Assembly (NCBI RefSeq): GCF_018918095.1
Contig: NZ_JAHLPV010000027.1
Location: 1-37,779 of the forward strand
Reading direction: 5' to 3'
Length of the DNA stretch: 37,779 bases
DNA from: Acetivibrio sp. MSJd-27
GTDB lineage: Bacteria; Bacillota; Clostridia; UMGS1840; HGM11507
The notes under the pieces were generated by a model. The model worked only from the letters and a program-made list of their open reading frames with translations. It did no database searches and was not told the DNA's origin. Positions 1 to 8,139 of the stretch are shown here, in pieces; the stretch's first letter is position 1; each line of letters opens with the position of its first letter. The position numbers and the translations under genes were made by a program.

Positions 1-269
1 TATGCGATGTTCATGCCAATCTCCTGCATGGTACGGCGCAGCGAGGGGATGCCGTACAGGTGCTGGATGAACACAATTTTGAACAATACCACCGGGTCAA
101 TGCTGGGACGGCCGTTGTCGCGGCTGTAAAGCGCATCCACCAAGTCGTACAGATGCGTAAAATCCACCGCGCTGTCAATCTGCCGCAGCAGATGCTCCGA
201 TGGAACCAGCTCCTCCAAACATAGGATTTCTACTACATTTCTGCGCAATTCCTGCTCTTTTGCTAGCAC
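1..269 (-). CDS. IS1182-type transposase, N-terminal fragment cut by the window edge
   Basis: Reading leftwards from a GTG at 269, preceded by a GGGAGGG ribosome site, the frame stays open to base 1 (89 codons). It encodes a stretch typical of the DUF772 N-terminal domain of IS1182-family transposases: a segment LVPSEHLLRQID, then YDLVDALYS, then DNGRPSIDPVVLFK and IPSLRRTMQEIG. The DDE catalytic domain would lie outside the window. The gene is intact as far as it can be read. The probable end of the element is the inverted repeat at 344-361. Family assignment rests on remembered family sequence patterns; the truncation is simply the window edge. Confidence 0.85.
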   Translation of the reverse strand, partial: MLAKEQELRRNVVEILCLEELVPSEHLLRQIDSAVDFTHLYDLVDALYSRDNGRPSIDPVVLFKIVFIQHLYGIPSLRRTMQEIGMNIA

Positions 270-343
270 ACGCCGTCCCTCCCCAGTCTTTTCTTATCTT
301 TATTTTACCACACATACGCAAAAAAGCCCAGTGTATACTGGAC

Positions 344-361
344 TTTTTCGACAGGCTGAAA
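344..361 (-). repeat. IS terminal inverted repeat (transposase 5' side)
   Basis: On the minus strand this reads TTTCAGCCTGTCGAAAAA. The same 18 bases occur in opposite orientation at 37649-37666 beside the other IS fragment. This marks the boundary between the IS (positions 1 to about 358) and host DNA. An imperfect hairpin with a T-rich 3' arm follows inside the element (about 320-348). Confidence 0.75.
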
Positions 362-384
362 GCCGTATGCTCGGCATACGGCTT
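360..384 (-). terminator. Hairpin after the anti-sigma gene, abutting the IS end
   Basis: A perfect 10-bp inverted repeat, AAGCCGTATG / CATACGGCTT with a 5-base loop, lies 43 bp past the stop codon of the anti-sigma gene. On the minus strand the stem is followed by only TTT before the IS terminal repeat begins, so the U-tract may have been interrupted by the IS insertion. Confidence 0.6.
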
Positions 385-426
385 CTCCCGGTTGAAAAAT
401 TTAAAATATGGAATTTTATCGGTTCC

Positions 427-1281
427 CTATCGCTTTTTAATATCTTTTATTATCTCATCAGGAATAACAAATTCCGGACTGCCGGAAGAACCCGGCCCCA
501 CTTCATATTTATCAAAACAAATTACCAAATCTCCGTCCCTGTTTAAATAGAACTGCTGAGCTTCTTTTATTGTCCGAAAGGGTTCCGCAAACTCGTTTTC
601 TTCCGTCCAGAATTGATTGATTCCAGCCTTATTCTGGCGTTTCATCTCCTGAACAATATACTGGCTGATCGGAGTTTTATAATCTGCTTCTTCTTTAAAT
701 AACTCCTTTAACTCCAGCAGATGTCCAGTCTTTTTATCAATTGTATAAAACTGTTTCACGGTAGACGAAGAGCCCACTGCATGATACCAATAAACATCGA
801 TTGCCAAATAGTCTTCATTATCCGTAAGTATTTCATAATCGTATCTGACGCCAAGATGCGTTTCCGGATCGACCGCCTTCATTTGGCGGTAATCTTCCTC
901 AAAAGCCGTCTTGACCAAACTGGCCTGCTCCCGGAAATCACGGTTGATTTTTTCCTCCAGCTCTTTGTCCAAAAGCCCTTCTATCTCCGGCGTTGTAATT
1001 TGAGCACTGAAGTTATTCTCCTCAAACTGATATCTGCCGAATGTCAATACTTTTACCACGCTATCCATGCCGGGAATCCCAGCAACGCTCTGTGCAAACA
1101 CCGGAATGGCATTGAGAGAGGTGACGAACAGAAGGCAGGCGGCGGCAACAGATGTTCCCGCTCCGATAAACTTTTTCCCAATGCTTTTTCGTTTTATCAT
1201 TCGCTCCATTCTTTCTTTAAATTCTTTGGAAGGTCTAGCCTCCATATATTCTCTTTTGAAATCTTTAAACTCTTTTGGCAT
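427..1281 (-). CDS. rsiV: RsiV-like transmembrane anti-sigma factor (DUF4163/DUF3298 type)
   Basis: A 284-residue protein with a charged cytoplasmic N-terminus (residues 1-37), one membrane segment (about 38-64) and a large extracellular part. The extracellular part has the features of RsiV-type proteins: a DUF4163-like strand-rich region near 85-150 and a DUF3298-like region near 150-280 with a VKQFYTIDKKTGHLLEL segment. In Bacillus subtilis RsiV holds SigV inactive and releases it after binding lysozyme and being cleaved. The start codon overlaps the end of the upstream sigma-factor gene by 17 bases, which indicates translational coupling and supports the pairing. The inducer here is not known. 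It could answer lysozyme or another cell-wall stress. The symbol is given by similarity of domain layout and context only. Confidence 0.8.
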   Translation of the reverse strand: MPKEFKDFKREYMEARPSKEFKERMERMIKRKSIGKKFIGAGTSVAAACLLFVTSLNAIPVFAQSVAGIPGMDSVVKVLTFGRYQFEENNFSAQITTPEIEGLLDKELEEKINRDFREQASLVKTAFEEDYRQMKAVDPETHLGVRYDYEILTDNEDYLAIDVYWYHAVGSSSTVKQFYTIDKKTGHLLELKELFKEEADYKTPISQYIVQEMKRQNKAGINQFWTEENEFAEPFRTIKEAQQFYLNRDGDLVICFDKYEVGPGSSGSPEFVIPDEIIKDIKKR

Positions 1282-1756
1282 CCTTTATTTCCTCCTCCAG
1301 CTTCATTAATTTCAAAGCCTTGTATAGATGACTTTTTACCGTACTGAGGTTCATATCCAGGGTGCGCGCAATTTCCTGTAAGGTAAAATCCTCAAAATAC
1401 CTGAGTATGATAATTTCGCGGTATCTTTCAGGCAATTTTTCGACCATTTCCTTCACATCATTATCCTGGTACCTGTCACTGCTGCTGCCCAGAGCATCTA
1501 AATCTTCATGCGCCAGGTATACTACTTTTTTCTTTTTTCGAAGAAAGGATAAAGCTGTGTTAATCAGTATTTTAAAAAACCAACTCTTCATATATTCACT
1601 TTTTTTCAGGCTTCCTATATGGGATAAGGCTTTGATAATGCTTTGGCTGACGATATCTTCAGCATCCTGATGATTCTTTACATAGGAGTATGCAAAACGG
1701 TAGGCGCCGTCCATATTTTGCATGATGAATTCATTAAACAGCTGTTGCTTTGTCAT
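1265..1756 (-). CDS. sigV: ECF sigma factor (SigV-like)
   Basis: A 163-residue protein with the two-domain form of extracytoplasmic-function sigma factors. Region 2 spans about residues 8-75 (DGAYRFAYSYVKNHQDAEDIVSQ, -10 recognition and core binding). Region 4 spans about 108-155 (LPERYREIIILRYFEDFTLQEIA followed by a helix-turn-helix with STVKSHLYKALK). It directs RNA polymerase to stress promoters and should be sequestered at the membrane by the product of the overlapping downstream gene. Such operons usually regulate themselves. I see no clear ECF-type promoter upstream, but three extended -10 elements point leftwards in 1864-2074. Assignment to the SigV subgroup depends mainly on the RsiV-like partner. 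Confidence 0.85.
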   Translation of the reverse strand: MTKQQLFNEFIMQNMDGAYRFAYSYVKNHQDAEDIVSQSIIKALSHIGSLKKSEYMKSWFFKILINTALSFLRKKKKVVYLAHEDLDALGSSSDRYQDNDVKEMVEKLPERYREIIILRYFEDFTLQEIARTLDMNLSTVKSHLYKALKLMKLEEEIKDAKRV

Positions 1757-1906
1757 GTATTGCTTCCCCTTTCCTCTATTAGATGAATCGGGATGTCAAA
1801 AAGTTTTGTTTACGGACAATTTTTTCAATTTTTATCTCCTGATCCAATCATTCAGCTTCTTTTATTATATCATAGTCACGAGCCGTGTTTGTGGCAAAGC
1901 GGCACA

Positions 1907-2074
1907 ATTCAATGGTTCTTCAAAGTTCTTGTCATTTTTATGTCTTAGAGATTGTGAGGTTATTATACCACAACAACGAAGACGGCGGAATGTCGCCGCA
2001 GTATTGTGATTCAATCGTTCTCCAAACCTCTTAACATTTTCAATGTTCTAGAGGTTTGTGAGGTTATTATACCA
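1907..2074 (-). repeat. Two imperfect tandem copies of a 64-66 bp intergenic repeat
   Basis: Copy 1 is 1907-1970 and copy 2 is 2009-2074. They align over their full length with about three quarters identity and share the end GTGAGGTTATTATACCA. Read leftwards, each copy starts with the extended -10 element TGGTATAAT, then AACCTCACAA, then a stem-loop, then GAAC..TTGAAT. The stem is strong in copy 2 (AACCTC..AACATT / ATGTT..GAGGTT) and weak in copy 1. The 38 bp between the copies hold a small GC-rich hairpin (CGGCG/CGCCG). They could be duplicated promoters for the sigma-factor operon, two small RNAs, or a dispersed repeat. No known family was recognised. Confidence 0.65.
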
Positions 2075-2110
2075 TATGTTTCTATCACAAGCTTTTTTTC
2101 TGGAAAATTG

Positions 2111-2139
2111 TTGCGGGCTTGTCCCAGTTATAGTATAAT
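2111..2139 (+). promoter_or_regulatory. Predicted sigma-A promoter of mscL
   Basis: TTGCGG (2111-2116), a 17-bp spacer and TATAAT (2134-2139), about 93 bp before the mscL start codon. Confidence 0.65.
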
Positions 2140-2231
2140 AAGTTCACAAAATAAATTTAACGTTTTCGCATTCTTTGGAGAATCTGGAATCATGAAATCA
2201 AATTTGTCATTACAAATAAGGAGTGAAAAAT

Positions 2232-2669
2232 ATGTGGAAAGAATTCAAAGAATTCGCATTTAAGGGGAACGTACTGGATATGGCAATTGGTGTCATCATT
2301 GGCAGTGCGTTCGGAAAAATAGTCACCTCGCTGGTAAATGATATTATAATGCCCATATTCGGCTATCTCACAGCGGGAATGGATTTTAAAGCGCTGAAAT
2401 TTGTATTAAGTCCGGCAGAGCTGGCTGCCAATGGAAGTGTTTTGCATGCGGAATCGGCCATCCTGTATGGAAATTTTATTCAGAACATCGTGGATTTCTT
2501 AATTATTGCCTTTTGTATCTTTCTTTTTGTGAAGCTGGCGAATCAGGTAAGGACTAAAATAGCAAAAGAAGAAGGTCCAAAGGATGAGGAAGCGCCAAAA
2601 ACCCCCTCTGCGGAAGAATTGTTAACAGAGATCCGCGATCTATTAAAAAAAGAAAAGGACATAGATTAA
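2232..2669 (+). CDS. mscL: Large-conductance mechanosensitive channel MscL
   Basis: A 145-residue inner-membrane protein that opens a wide pore under membrane tension and releases solutes during osmotic down-shock. The N-terminus has the amphipathic helix and first membrane helix typical of the family (MWKEFKEFAFKGNVLD, then AIGVIIGSAFGKIVTSLVNDIIMP). A short extracellular loop, a second membrane helix (about 85-107) and a charged C-terminal helix (EELLTEIRDLLKKE) follow. An in-frame GTG lies three codons upstream, but the AAGGAG site at 2218-2223 fits the ATG at 2232 and the family normally begins with M(W)KEF. The length is normal. It is transcribed alone from its own promoter. Confidence 0.95.
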   Translation: MWKEFKEFAFKGNVLDMAIGVIIGSAFGKIVTSLVNDIIMPIFGYLTAGMDFKALKFVLSPAELAANGSVLHAESAILYGNFIQNIVDFLIIAFCIFLFVKLANQVRTKIAKEEGPKDEEAPKTPSAEELLTEIRDLLKKEKDID

Positions 2670-2720
2670 TATTCCCCGAATATATATGATAGGGTAATCC
2701 TGTCAAAAAGGAGCATAAAT

Positions 2721-3455
2721 TTGAACACAAAAAAAGAGAAAATAAAAAAAGACACCCCATCTCTTGTGGAAGAATTACTCAATTATAAAGAACGGCTGAA
2801 TATGGCCTTGAAGGTTTCAAAAACATGTATTTTTGAAGTGGATCTTACCAGACAATTATATACGGTATTTGAAAATGCTGAGGTTATTTTTGGAGTATCC
2901 GGTGAAAGCATCTTAAATGATGTACAGCCCTTTCATACACTCAGTCCGGAAGATTATGAAAAAGCATGCTCTGAATACTTCTCTCATCCCGGTGATAAAG
3001 ATACAATCAGCGATGCATTTCATAAAATTTTCAGTGGAAAATCTGCAACTTATCAGGCCCGCATGAAAGCGGGCAACAGTCAGTACACTTGGTGTCAAAT
3101 AGCGGTATCTCCTGTCATAAAAAACGGCAAACCTGTTAAAATGATAGGGGTAATCTCAGATATCAATGAAATGAAACTGCAGAATGATGAACTGCAGGAA
3201 AAAGCAGGACTTGACAGTTTTACAAACCTTTATCACAAGAACAAAGGACAGCAGCTGATAGAAACCACTTTGCAAGAATTTCCCAAACAAAAGCATGCAC
3301 TTATTTTATTTGATCTGGACAATTTTAAAGAAATCAATGACAAATATGGTCATCTTATCGGTGATCAAGTTTTGAAAAGCACAGCGGATGCAGCACTATA
3401 TCAGGCAAAAAAATGTAAAAATTGTTATTCTATCTTTCCGGAATTCTCAGAATAA
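2721..3455 (+). pseudogene. PAS-GGDEF protein with an internal in-frame deletion that removes the GGDEF motif
   Basis: A 244-residue protein read from a TTG start behind AAAGGAG. Residues about 25-155 form a PAS sensor domain (PAS_3-like; ends PVKMIGVISDINEMK). It continues as the start of a diguanylate cyclase domain: DSFTNLYHKNKG, then FDLDNFKEINDKYGHLIGDQVL. The sequence then jumps directly to the usual last helix and strand of the domain (ADAALYQAKK..NCYSIF). About 75-90 residues that normally carry the GG(D/E)EF active site and the inhibitory site are absent, with the join near 3376-3385. The reading frame is preserved. A normal protein would make cyclic di-GMP; this one cannot. It could be a recent pseudogene or a leftover PAS sensor. 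An IS3 remnant overlaps its 3' end. Confidence 0.8.
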
Positions 3456-3660
3456 TTTTTCAGCAACTTGATTCAATTTTGATATGAAGCAACGGAATGG
3501 CTTGACGTCTGTCAAGCCGTTTCATTTTAACTCGATTCTGCGGTTATTGAAATAATCCAAATATTTTTTCAATTCTCTTTTAAGTGAGTCAAGATGTTGC
3601 CCACACTGAATTTTACTGTATCGTTTCCTTTACGGTTCACTCTTTGGAAATACCTTTTTC
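3449..3660 (-). pseudogene. Decayed IS3-family transposase (OrfB C-terminal remnant)
   Basis: Leftward translation gives pieces in two frames that resemble the end of IS3/IS150-type integrase-core transposases. One frame gives VNRKGN (near 3630-3648; compare the family's SRKGN) and the other gives LDSLKRELKKYLDYFNNRRIELK (about 3525-3593). An in-frame stop follows where the family usually has a residue such as W, and then NGLTDVKPF, close to the family's NGLSPVQYR. Frameshifts and stops show it is dead. No upstream half of the transposase and no terminal repeats were found, so only about 200 bp survives. The match is from memory of the family and is weak in places. Confidence 0.55.
3499..3530 (+). 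terminator. Possible terminator after the PAS-GGDEF gene
   Basis: A perfect 8-bp stem GGCTTGAC / GTCAAGCC with a 4-base loop, followed by a weak T-rich tail (GTTTCATTTT). It lies inside the IS3 remnant, so the stem could be fortuitous. Confidence 0.4.
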
Positions 3661-3727
3661 TTTGTATATGATATGATATCATTTCCTTGGATACCTTGAT
3701 ATATTTTTATTTGCTATTGCTTTTGAC

Positions 3728-3795
3728 ATAAAACACCCCATCTATTAGGCATTCAATCACATTGTCTAACAAATGGGGTGCTTTTCCTTTTTAGA
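3728..3795 (-). terminator. Long-loop bidirectional terminator between convergent genes
   Basis: CACCCCAT (3734-3741) pairs with ATGGGGTG (3773-3780) around a long inner region that can pair further. On the plus strand it is followed by CTTTTCCTTTTT and on the minus strand by TTTTATG. It fits termination of the leftward SLH gene ending at 3821 and of anything reading rightwards from the PAS gene. Confidence 0.65.
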
Positions 3796-3820
3796 ACAAA
3801 AACTTTTTATTCCATTCGCT

Positions 3821-6800
3821 TTATTCCGATGTTTTCTCCAGCAACTTCGCAACCATTGCGCAGATTTCTGCTCTCGCAGCCTGCTGCTTTGGTGCAAAAC
3901 TGCCATCGGGAAGCCCGTTTAAAATTCCCGCTGTCTGCATTTTTTCGACTGCTTCTTTGGCATAATCTGCAATATCATTCTCATCGGAGAATGATATTTT
4001 TTCATTTTCCGCAGGCAATTCCATCCCGCTAATTTGAAGAATCCGCTCTAAAATCACCGCGGCATCCTCCCTGGTGACATCCTGACCGTATCCGAATTCC
4101 TTTGGACTAACACCCTGAATCATTCCGCTTTTCACAGCCGCACAGAGATAGGGATAGCTCCAATCGTCCTTCCTGACATCAGTAAAGGAAAGCTCTCCCA
4201 TTTCCGGATCCATAGAGAAGGCCTCCACAATCACTTTGACAAACTCTTCCCTCTTGATACTGTTATCTGGACGGAAGCTGCCATCCTCATACCCTTTTAT
4301 AATCCCTTTTTCTACCAACCCATAAATCGGTTCATAAGCCCAATGATCTTCATCAAGATCCGTAAAGGAATCCGGCCGTGCTGTCGGTTTCTGAGGCTGT
4401 GTGGGTTCCGGAGTTTCCGTCGGTAACGGTGTAGGTGTCGGCGTTGCTGTCGGTCTGGAACCGCCTCCGCCTCCGCCACTTCCTCCGCTGCTGCCGGATC
4501 CGGATGTGTTCTCTTCCAGTTCAATGGAATGCTGCGCTTCCGCACCTCCCGCTTCCGCAAGGATTACAATGGTTCCTGCCGAGGCGGAACGGGAGATCTT
4601 TAACTGGTTCCCCTCCACGAAAACGCCTGGGTATCCCTCCAGTAAGCTCCATGTAACTGGTGCGTCAATTCGGTTTCCGGCCTGATCTTTCACCTCCGCA
4701 TTCAGCGTCACTTGTTTCGGTGTACCGCCTGTGGGGATTGTAATACTGGAAACCGCGCTGATTGAAATGCTGAGAACCAGCTTTTTCAAGTTTATTTTAT
4801 ATTCTGCCGATGCCTTACGCGCGGTTCCGACTACCGTGATCTCTCCGCTCTCAGCCTCCTTTGTAATTTGCAGGACGTTGCCATTGAGGCTCACACCTTT
4901 ATAGATCTCCTTTAATGCCCAGACAACCTCCGCCTCCACCTTCTGCCCTGTGCTGTCTGTCACTTCAGGGATCAGTATCACCTGCTTCACCGTTTTGTCA
5001 TAGGGAATTGTGGTTTCTTTTTCACCAGTTATGGAAAGCATCAGAACCGGCTCCTGCAAGGATACCGAAAAATCCGCGGAAGCATTCCCGACGGCAGCCG
5101 TTACAATGACTAGCCCCTCTACCGCTTCCTGTGCTACCTCCAACCTGTTTTCTTTAATATTTACCCCTTTGGCAGGCTGCTTCAGCTTCCAGGAAACCTC
5201 TGTCTGTACCGTCTGGCCTGAGGTGTCTTTCACTTCTGCCGTCAAAGGAAGCTGCCTTACGGTTTTGTTATATGGAATTTCAACGGCCGCTTCCGAAGTC
5301 ATCGTAATCAAAAATTCCGGTTTCTGCAAGGTGATTGTATGCTCCGCTATGAAGCCTTCCACCTCTGCCGTCACCGTGATGTCTCCAGCTGCCGCTTTCG
5401 GTGAGACGCTGACGACGCCATCTTTCACGCTGATTTCCTCCACGGAAGTCTTCAAAGACCAGTTCACATCACAGTCTGTAACCGTCTGGGATCCTTCCCG
5501 GACAACCGCCTGCAGCACAATTTCCTGGTTTAAACCGCCTGCCGGAATCACCACGTTTTTTTCCCCGGTGATCGAGATGTTCAGGGCAGTGCTTTGCAGC
5601 ATGATTTTGTGCTCGGCTGATACGCCGCCCGCCGCTGCCACAACCGTGATTTCTCCGTCCTGTGCTTCCCGGCTGACCTGAACGGTTCCATCTGATACGC
5701 TGACGCCCGGATAATTTTCTTTCAGTTTCCATTGCACCGCACTTTCCATCGGGTTTCCGAATCGATCCTTCACAACGGTTGTAAGAACCGCTTGGCTCGG
5801 TGTATTTCCAACCGGTATTTTTATGCTATTCTGTCCTGAAATATTAATTTGAGCGGCAATTTTTTCGTTTATGCGGTAGGAAAGGGCCGCTTTCTTCACC
5901 TCAGCGCCGCTGTAAAAATAAATCTGCTCCTCTTTATCCATCACAAAGCAGGTGCCGCACTCCACATCGGTCAGTCTGCTCTCCCCGGTCAGCGGATCGA
6001 TAATCCGCAGTTTACCTCCATCCGACACATACAGATGACCGTATTTTCCGAACAGAACGCTCTTAGGCCACCAGTACTGCTTGTACGAGCTTGGCTGAGA
6101 TTCGTTTGTCAGTTTAATCTGCTTCACAACCTCCAGCGTATCCTTGTTCATGGCAAACACCATCCCAGTGGTCGCCGCCCACAAAAGTCCGTCTGGTCCA
6201 ATTGCCACATCACCGATCCCACCTACCGGTTTGGAAAAACCACTCAAATTCGGAACTCTGTGAGATAACAGCTTTCCCGTGTTCATATCAAAGCGAAAAA
6301 CCTCCGCATACTGTTTGGTCGGATTCGTATCCAAACCGCAGGCTACCGAGGAGCTCCCATAAACAATCCCATCTTCATAGCAAAGACCGGTTATGCTTTG
6401 CTCTGCAATCAGATTCCGGTATACCTTGCTTTGTTTTGTATTGGGGTCATAGATGGTCAATGCGCCGCCCACCTGATCATAATCAGGGATGGAACCAATA
6501 ATAGCCTTTCCATTTGCCTCCTCCATCACGGTCGGTCTATCCTGATCCTCGCCGATTGATCCCACAATGATCGGGTTCATATTCGGATCATTTTTATTGT
6601 ACTGTTCGTAAATCGGCTTATTTAAGTCCATTTGATAGAGAGTAGCGCCGGTATAATTTCCAAAGATCATCTGATCACCGACCTGGCATATACTGTCCCC
6701 CTGTGCCATATGGTAATATTCTAGCTGTTCTGCCTCCGGTTTCGTGAAATCCCATCTTGCTCCTTTCGTGCCCATGTATTCCGTTGCGTACAGGCGGTTT

Positions 6801-7936
6801 TGGTCGTCAAAGGTAATCCGGCGTATCGCCGCGGGAGAACCATGCAGCATCCCCTCATAGGTGACTGTTTTTCCCTTTTCAAAATTCATCAGATACAGCC
6901 GCCCGTTATACTGCGCGTTTACAAAACAAGTCCCTGCCACATCGGGACGCTTGACCTCCACAAAATCGGTTCCGCGGATATAAGAACCGAAAGTCAATGA
7001 CGTTTTTGTGCTGGTAAAAGTGTTCATATCAAAACGAAACAAGGCATGTCCGTCAGCCGCTTTCGAACTTTTATAGTAAAACACACCGTTATTTATCTTC
7101 GATATATATTGACCATATACATTTTCGACCACCTTGTCCTTCCACTTTCCTGTTAAGGTATCGTAAAAAAACAGGCAACTCATCTCGCTTCCGCCGTTTT
7201 TAGCGGCACCGACAAGCGCAATGATATACTGTCCCCGCAGAAACATTTTTTGCCCGCTGGTTTGCGTATATCCAGCCGGCAGAGCTGGCATCTCGTTTTT
7301 TGTCCCGGTTTCCGGGTTAAAGACGTAAAGCCCTGGTTTGGTCTGAAAACAGTAGTAAAGTTTTCCGCTGTGATAGGCTAGCCCCTGCAGATACTGCTCT
7401 CCCGTTTTCATCCTTCCATAATTGATAAATTGGCCAGCGGTCACGTCATATTTGACAATAGATGCGTTGGGATAAGTCCCCAGCCAGGGATTGTCATCAT
7501 CGTCAAAGGCCAAAGAGATCAAGGCTGTCGTACCAGGAATCTCTCCCAGATTTTTTAGCTGTTTTGTAACCGGATCATACCGATACAGTTTGCAAGGCTT
7601 ATTATAGGATGCAAAATATACATTTCCCTTGCTGTCCGTTTCAATGGTCCAATAGGTTTCGCCTTCATCCAATTCTATGTAGTTTTCTAATTTCCCAGTT
7701 TCCAGATTGACCACATTGAAGGTGGCAGGCGTTCCTGATGTAAGCGTAACCGCAACAGGGATTCCGTCCTGTACCGTGGCGGCACATCTCAAAATATAGT
7801 CTGTCCGCAGTGGAATTCCCATACTCTGCGCCGGCTGCACCTCTACCTGATCCAAAAATGCTGTTTCGTTTCCCGCAAAGACAGGCAACCCTCCCAGCAA
7901 GCAGACAATCAATACAATTGCTAGTACCCTCTTCAT
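3821..7936 (-). CDS. Giant SLH-anchored surface protein: beta-propeller plus five Ig-like repeats
   Basis: A 1371-residue secreted protein. Order: signal peptide (1-22, ending VFAG); a long beta-propeller-like region (about 45-690) with repeated blade signatures such as FDDDDNPWLG, FNPETG, IGPDGLLWAA and YVSDGGKLRIIDP; five tandem Ig-like repeats of about 90 residues (about 690-1140), each with a core like (I/V)PxxxTxxQ..L.A.VKD, W.L, GV.V and I.V.A..G..A.H.I.L; a Gly-rich then Pro/Thr-rich linker (about 1141-1189); and three SLH domains (about 1190-1371). SLH domains bind pyruvylated secondary cell-wall polymer, so the propeller is displayed at the surface on a stalk. The propeller is clearly related to that of the protein at 25809-29066 (shared IGSIPDY, NYTGA/TYTGA and GPDGLLWA). 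No catalytic motif is evident; a glycan- or protein-binding role is inferred. RBS AAAGGA; monocistronic. Confidence 0.85.
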   Translation of the reverse strand: MKRVLAIVLIVCLLGGLPVFAGNETAFLDQVEVQPAQSMGIPLRTDYILRCAATVQDGIPVAVTLTSGTPATFNVVNLETGKLENYIELDEGETYWTIETDSKGNVYFASYNKPCKLYRYDPVTKQLKNLGEIPGTTALISLAFDDDDNPWLGTYPNASIVKYDVTAGQFINYGRMKTGEQYLQGLAYHSGKLYYCFQTKPGLYVFNPETGTKNEMPALPAGYTQTSGQKMFLRGQYIIALVGAAKNGGSEMSCLFFYDTLTGKWKDKVVENVYGQYISKINNGVFYYKSSKAADGHALFRFDMNTFTSTKTSLTFGSYIRGTDFVEVKRPDVAGTCFVNAQYNGRLYLMNFEKGKTVTYEGMLHGSPAAIRRITFDDQNRLYATEYMGTKGARWDFTKPEAEQLEYYHMAQGDSICQVGDQMIFGNYTGATLYQMDLNKPIYEQYNKNDPNMNPIIVGSIGEDQDRPTVMEEANGKAIIGSIPDYDQVGGALTIYDPNTKQSKVYRNLIAEQSITGLCYEDGIVYGSSSVACGLDTNPTKQYAEVFRFDMNTGKLLSHRVPNLSGFSKPVGGIGDVAIGPDGLLWAATTGMVFAMNKDTLEVVKQIKLTNESQPSSYKQYWWPKSVLFGKYGHLYVSDGGKLRIIDPLTGESRLTDVECGTCFVMDKEEQIYFYSGAEVKKAALSYRINEKIAAQINISGQNSIKIPVGNTPSQAVLTTVVKDRFGNPMESAVQWKLKENYPGVSVSDGTVQVSREAQDGEITVVAAAGGVSAEHKIMLQSTALNISITGEKNVVIPAGGLNQEIVLQAVVREGSQTVTDCDVNWSLKTSVEEISVKDGVVSVSPKAAAGDITVTAEVEGFIAEHTITLQKPEFLITMTSEAAVEIPYNKTVRQLPLTAEVKDTSGQTVQTEVSWKLKQPAKGVNIKENRLEVAQEAVEGLVIVTAAVGNASADFSVSLQEPVLMLSITGEKETTIPYDKTVKQVILIPEVTDSTGQKVEAEVVWALKEIYKGVSLNGNVLQITKEAESGEITVVGTARKASAEYKINLKKLVLSISISAVSSITIPTGGTPKQVTLNAEVKDQAGNRIDAPVTWSLLEGYPGVFVEGNQLKISRSASAGTIVILAEAGGAEAQHSIELEENTSGSGSSGGSGGGGGGSRPTATPTPTPLPTETPEPTQPQKPTARPDSFTDLDEDHWAYEPIYGLVEKGIIKGYEDGSFRPDNSIKREEFVKVIVEAFSMDPEMGELSFTDVRKDDWSYPYLCAAVKSGMIQGVSPKEFGYGQDVTREDAAVILERILQISGMELPAENEKISFSDENDIADYAKEAVEKMQTAGILNGLPDGSFAPKQQAARAEICAMVAKLLEKTSE

Positions 7937-7959
7937 TTTTCACATTCCTTTCTGAAACG

Positions 7960-7990
7960 GTTTCCCGTCCAAAAGTCCTGACCGGGAAAC
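7960..7990 (-). promoter_or_regulatory. Leader hairpin before the giant SLH gene
   Basis: GTTTCCCG / CGGGAAAC (8 bp, perfect) sits between the promoter-proximal stem at 8011-8043 and the ribosome site, about 24 bp before the start codon. It has no U-tract. It may be an operator or an mRNA-stabilising stem. Confidence 0.5.
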
Positions 7991-8010
7991 GAAAAACTTT
8001 CAATCATGAT

Positions 8011-8043
8011 AAAGGCGCAGCCGTGCCCCCGGCTACGCCTTTA
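8011..8043 (-). terminator. Strong hairpin at the 5' end of the SLH-gene transcript, also able to terminate the upstream gene
   Basis: Interrupted stem AGGCG-AGCCG / CGGCT-CGCCT of about 11 bp, with CGCCTTTATC on the minus-strand side. It lies downstream of the YdcZ-type gene (ends 8140) and could terminate it. It also begins within a base or two of the expected start point of the promoter at 8049-8077, so the SLH mRNA would begin with this stem. Confidence 0.6.
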
Positions 8044-8048
8044 ATTAA

Positions 8049-8077
8049 ATTGTATCATTTCAAAATTACAGTGTCAA
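8049..8077 (-). promoter_or_regulatory. Predicted sigma-A promoter of the giant SLH gene
   Basis: On the minus strand: TTGACA (8072-8077), a 17-bp spacer, TACAAT (8049-8054). The predicted start point is near 8042, giving a leader of about 105 nt. Confidence 0.8.
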
Positions 8078-8139
8078 TCACTATTTTAGCCTCGTATTAG
8101 GCAGTAATTTTTTCCTTTCTCCATGATTCAATAAAGAGC

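Noticed and set aside
1907-2074. CRISPR remnant
   Set aside because: Only two copies, 64-66 bp long with many mismatches and a 38-bp gap; no cas genes in the window.
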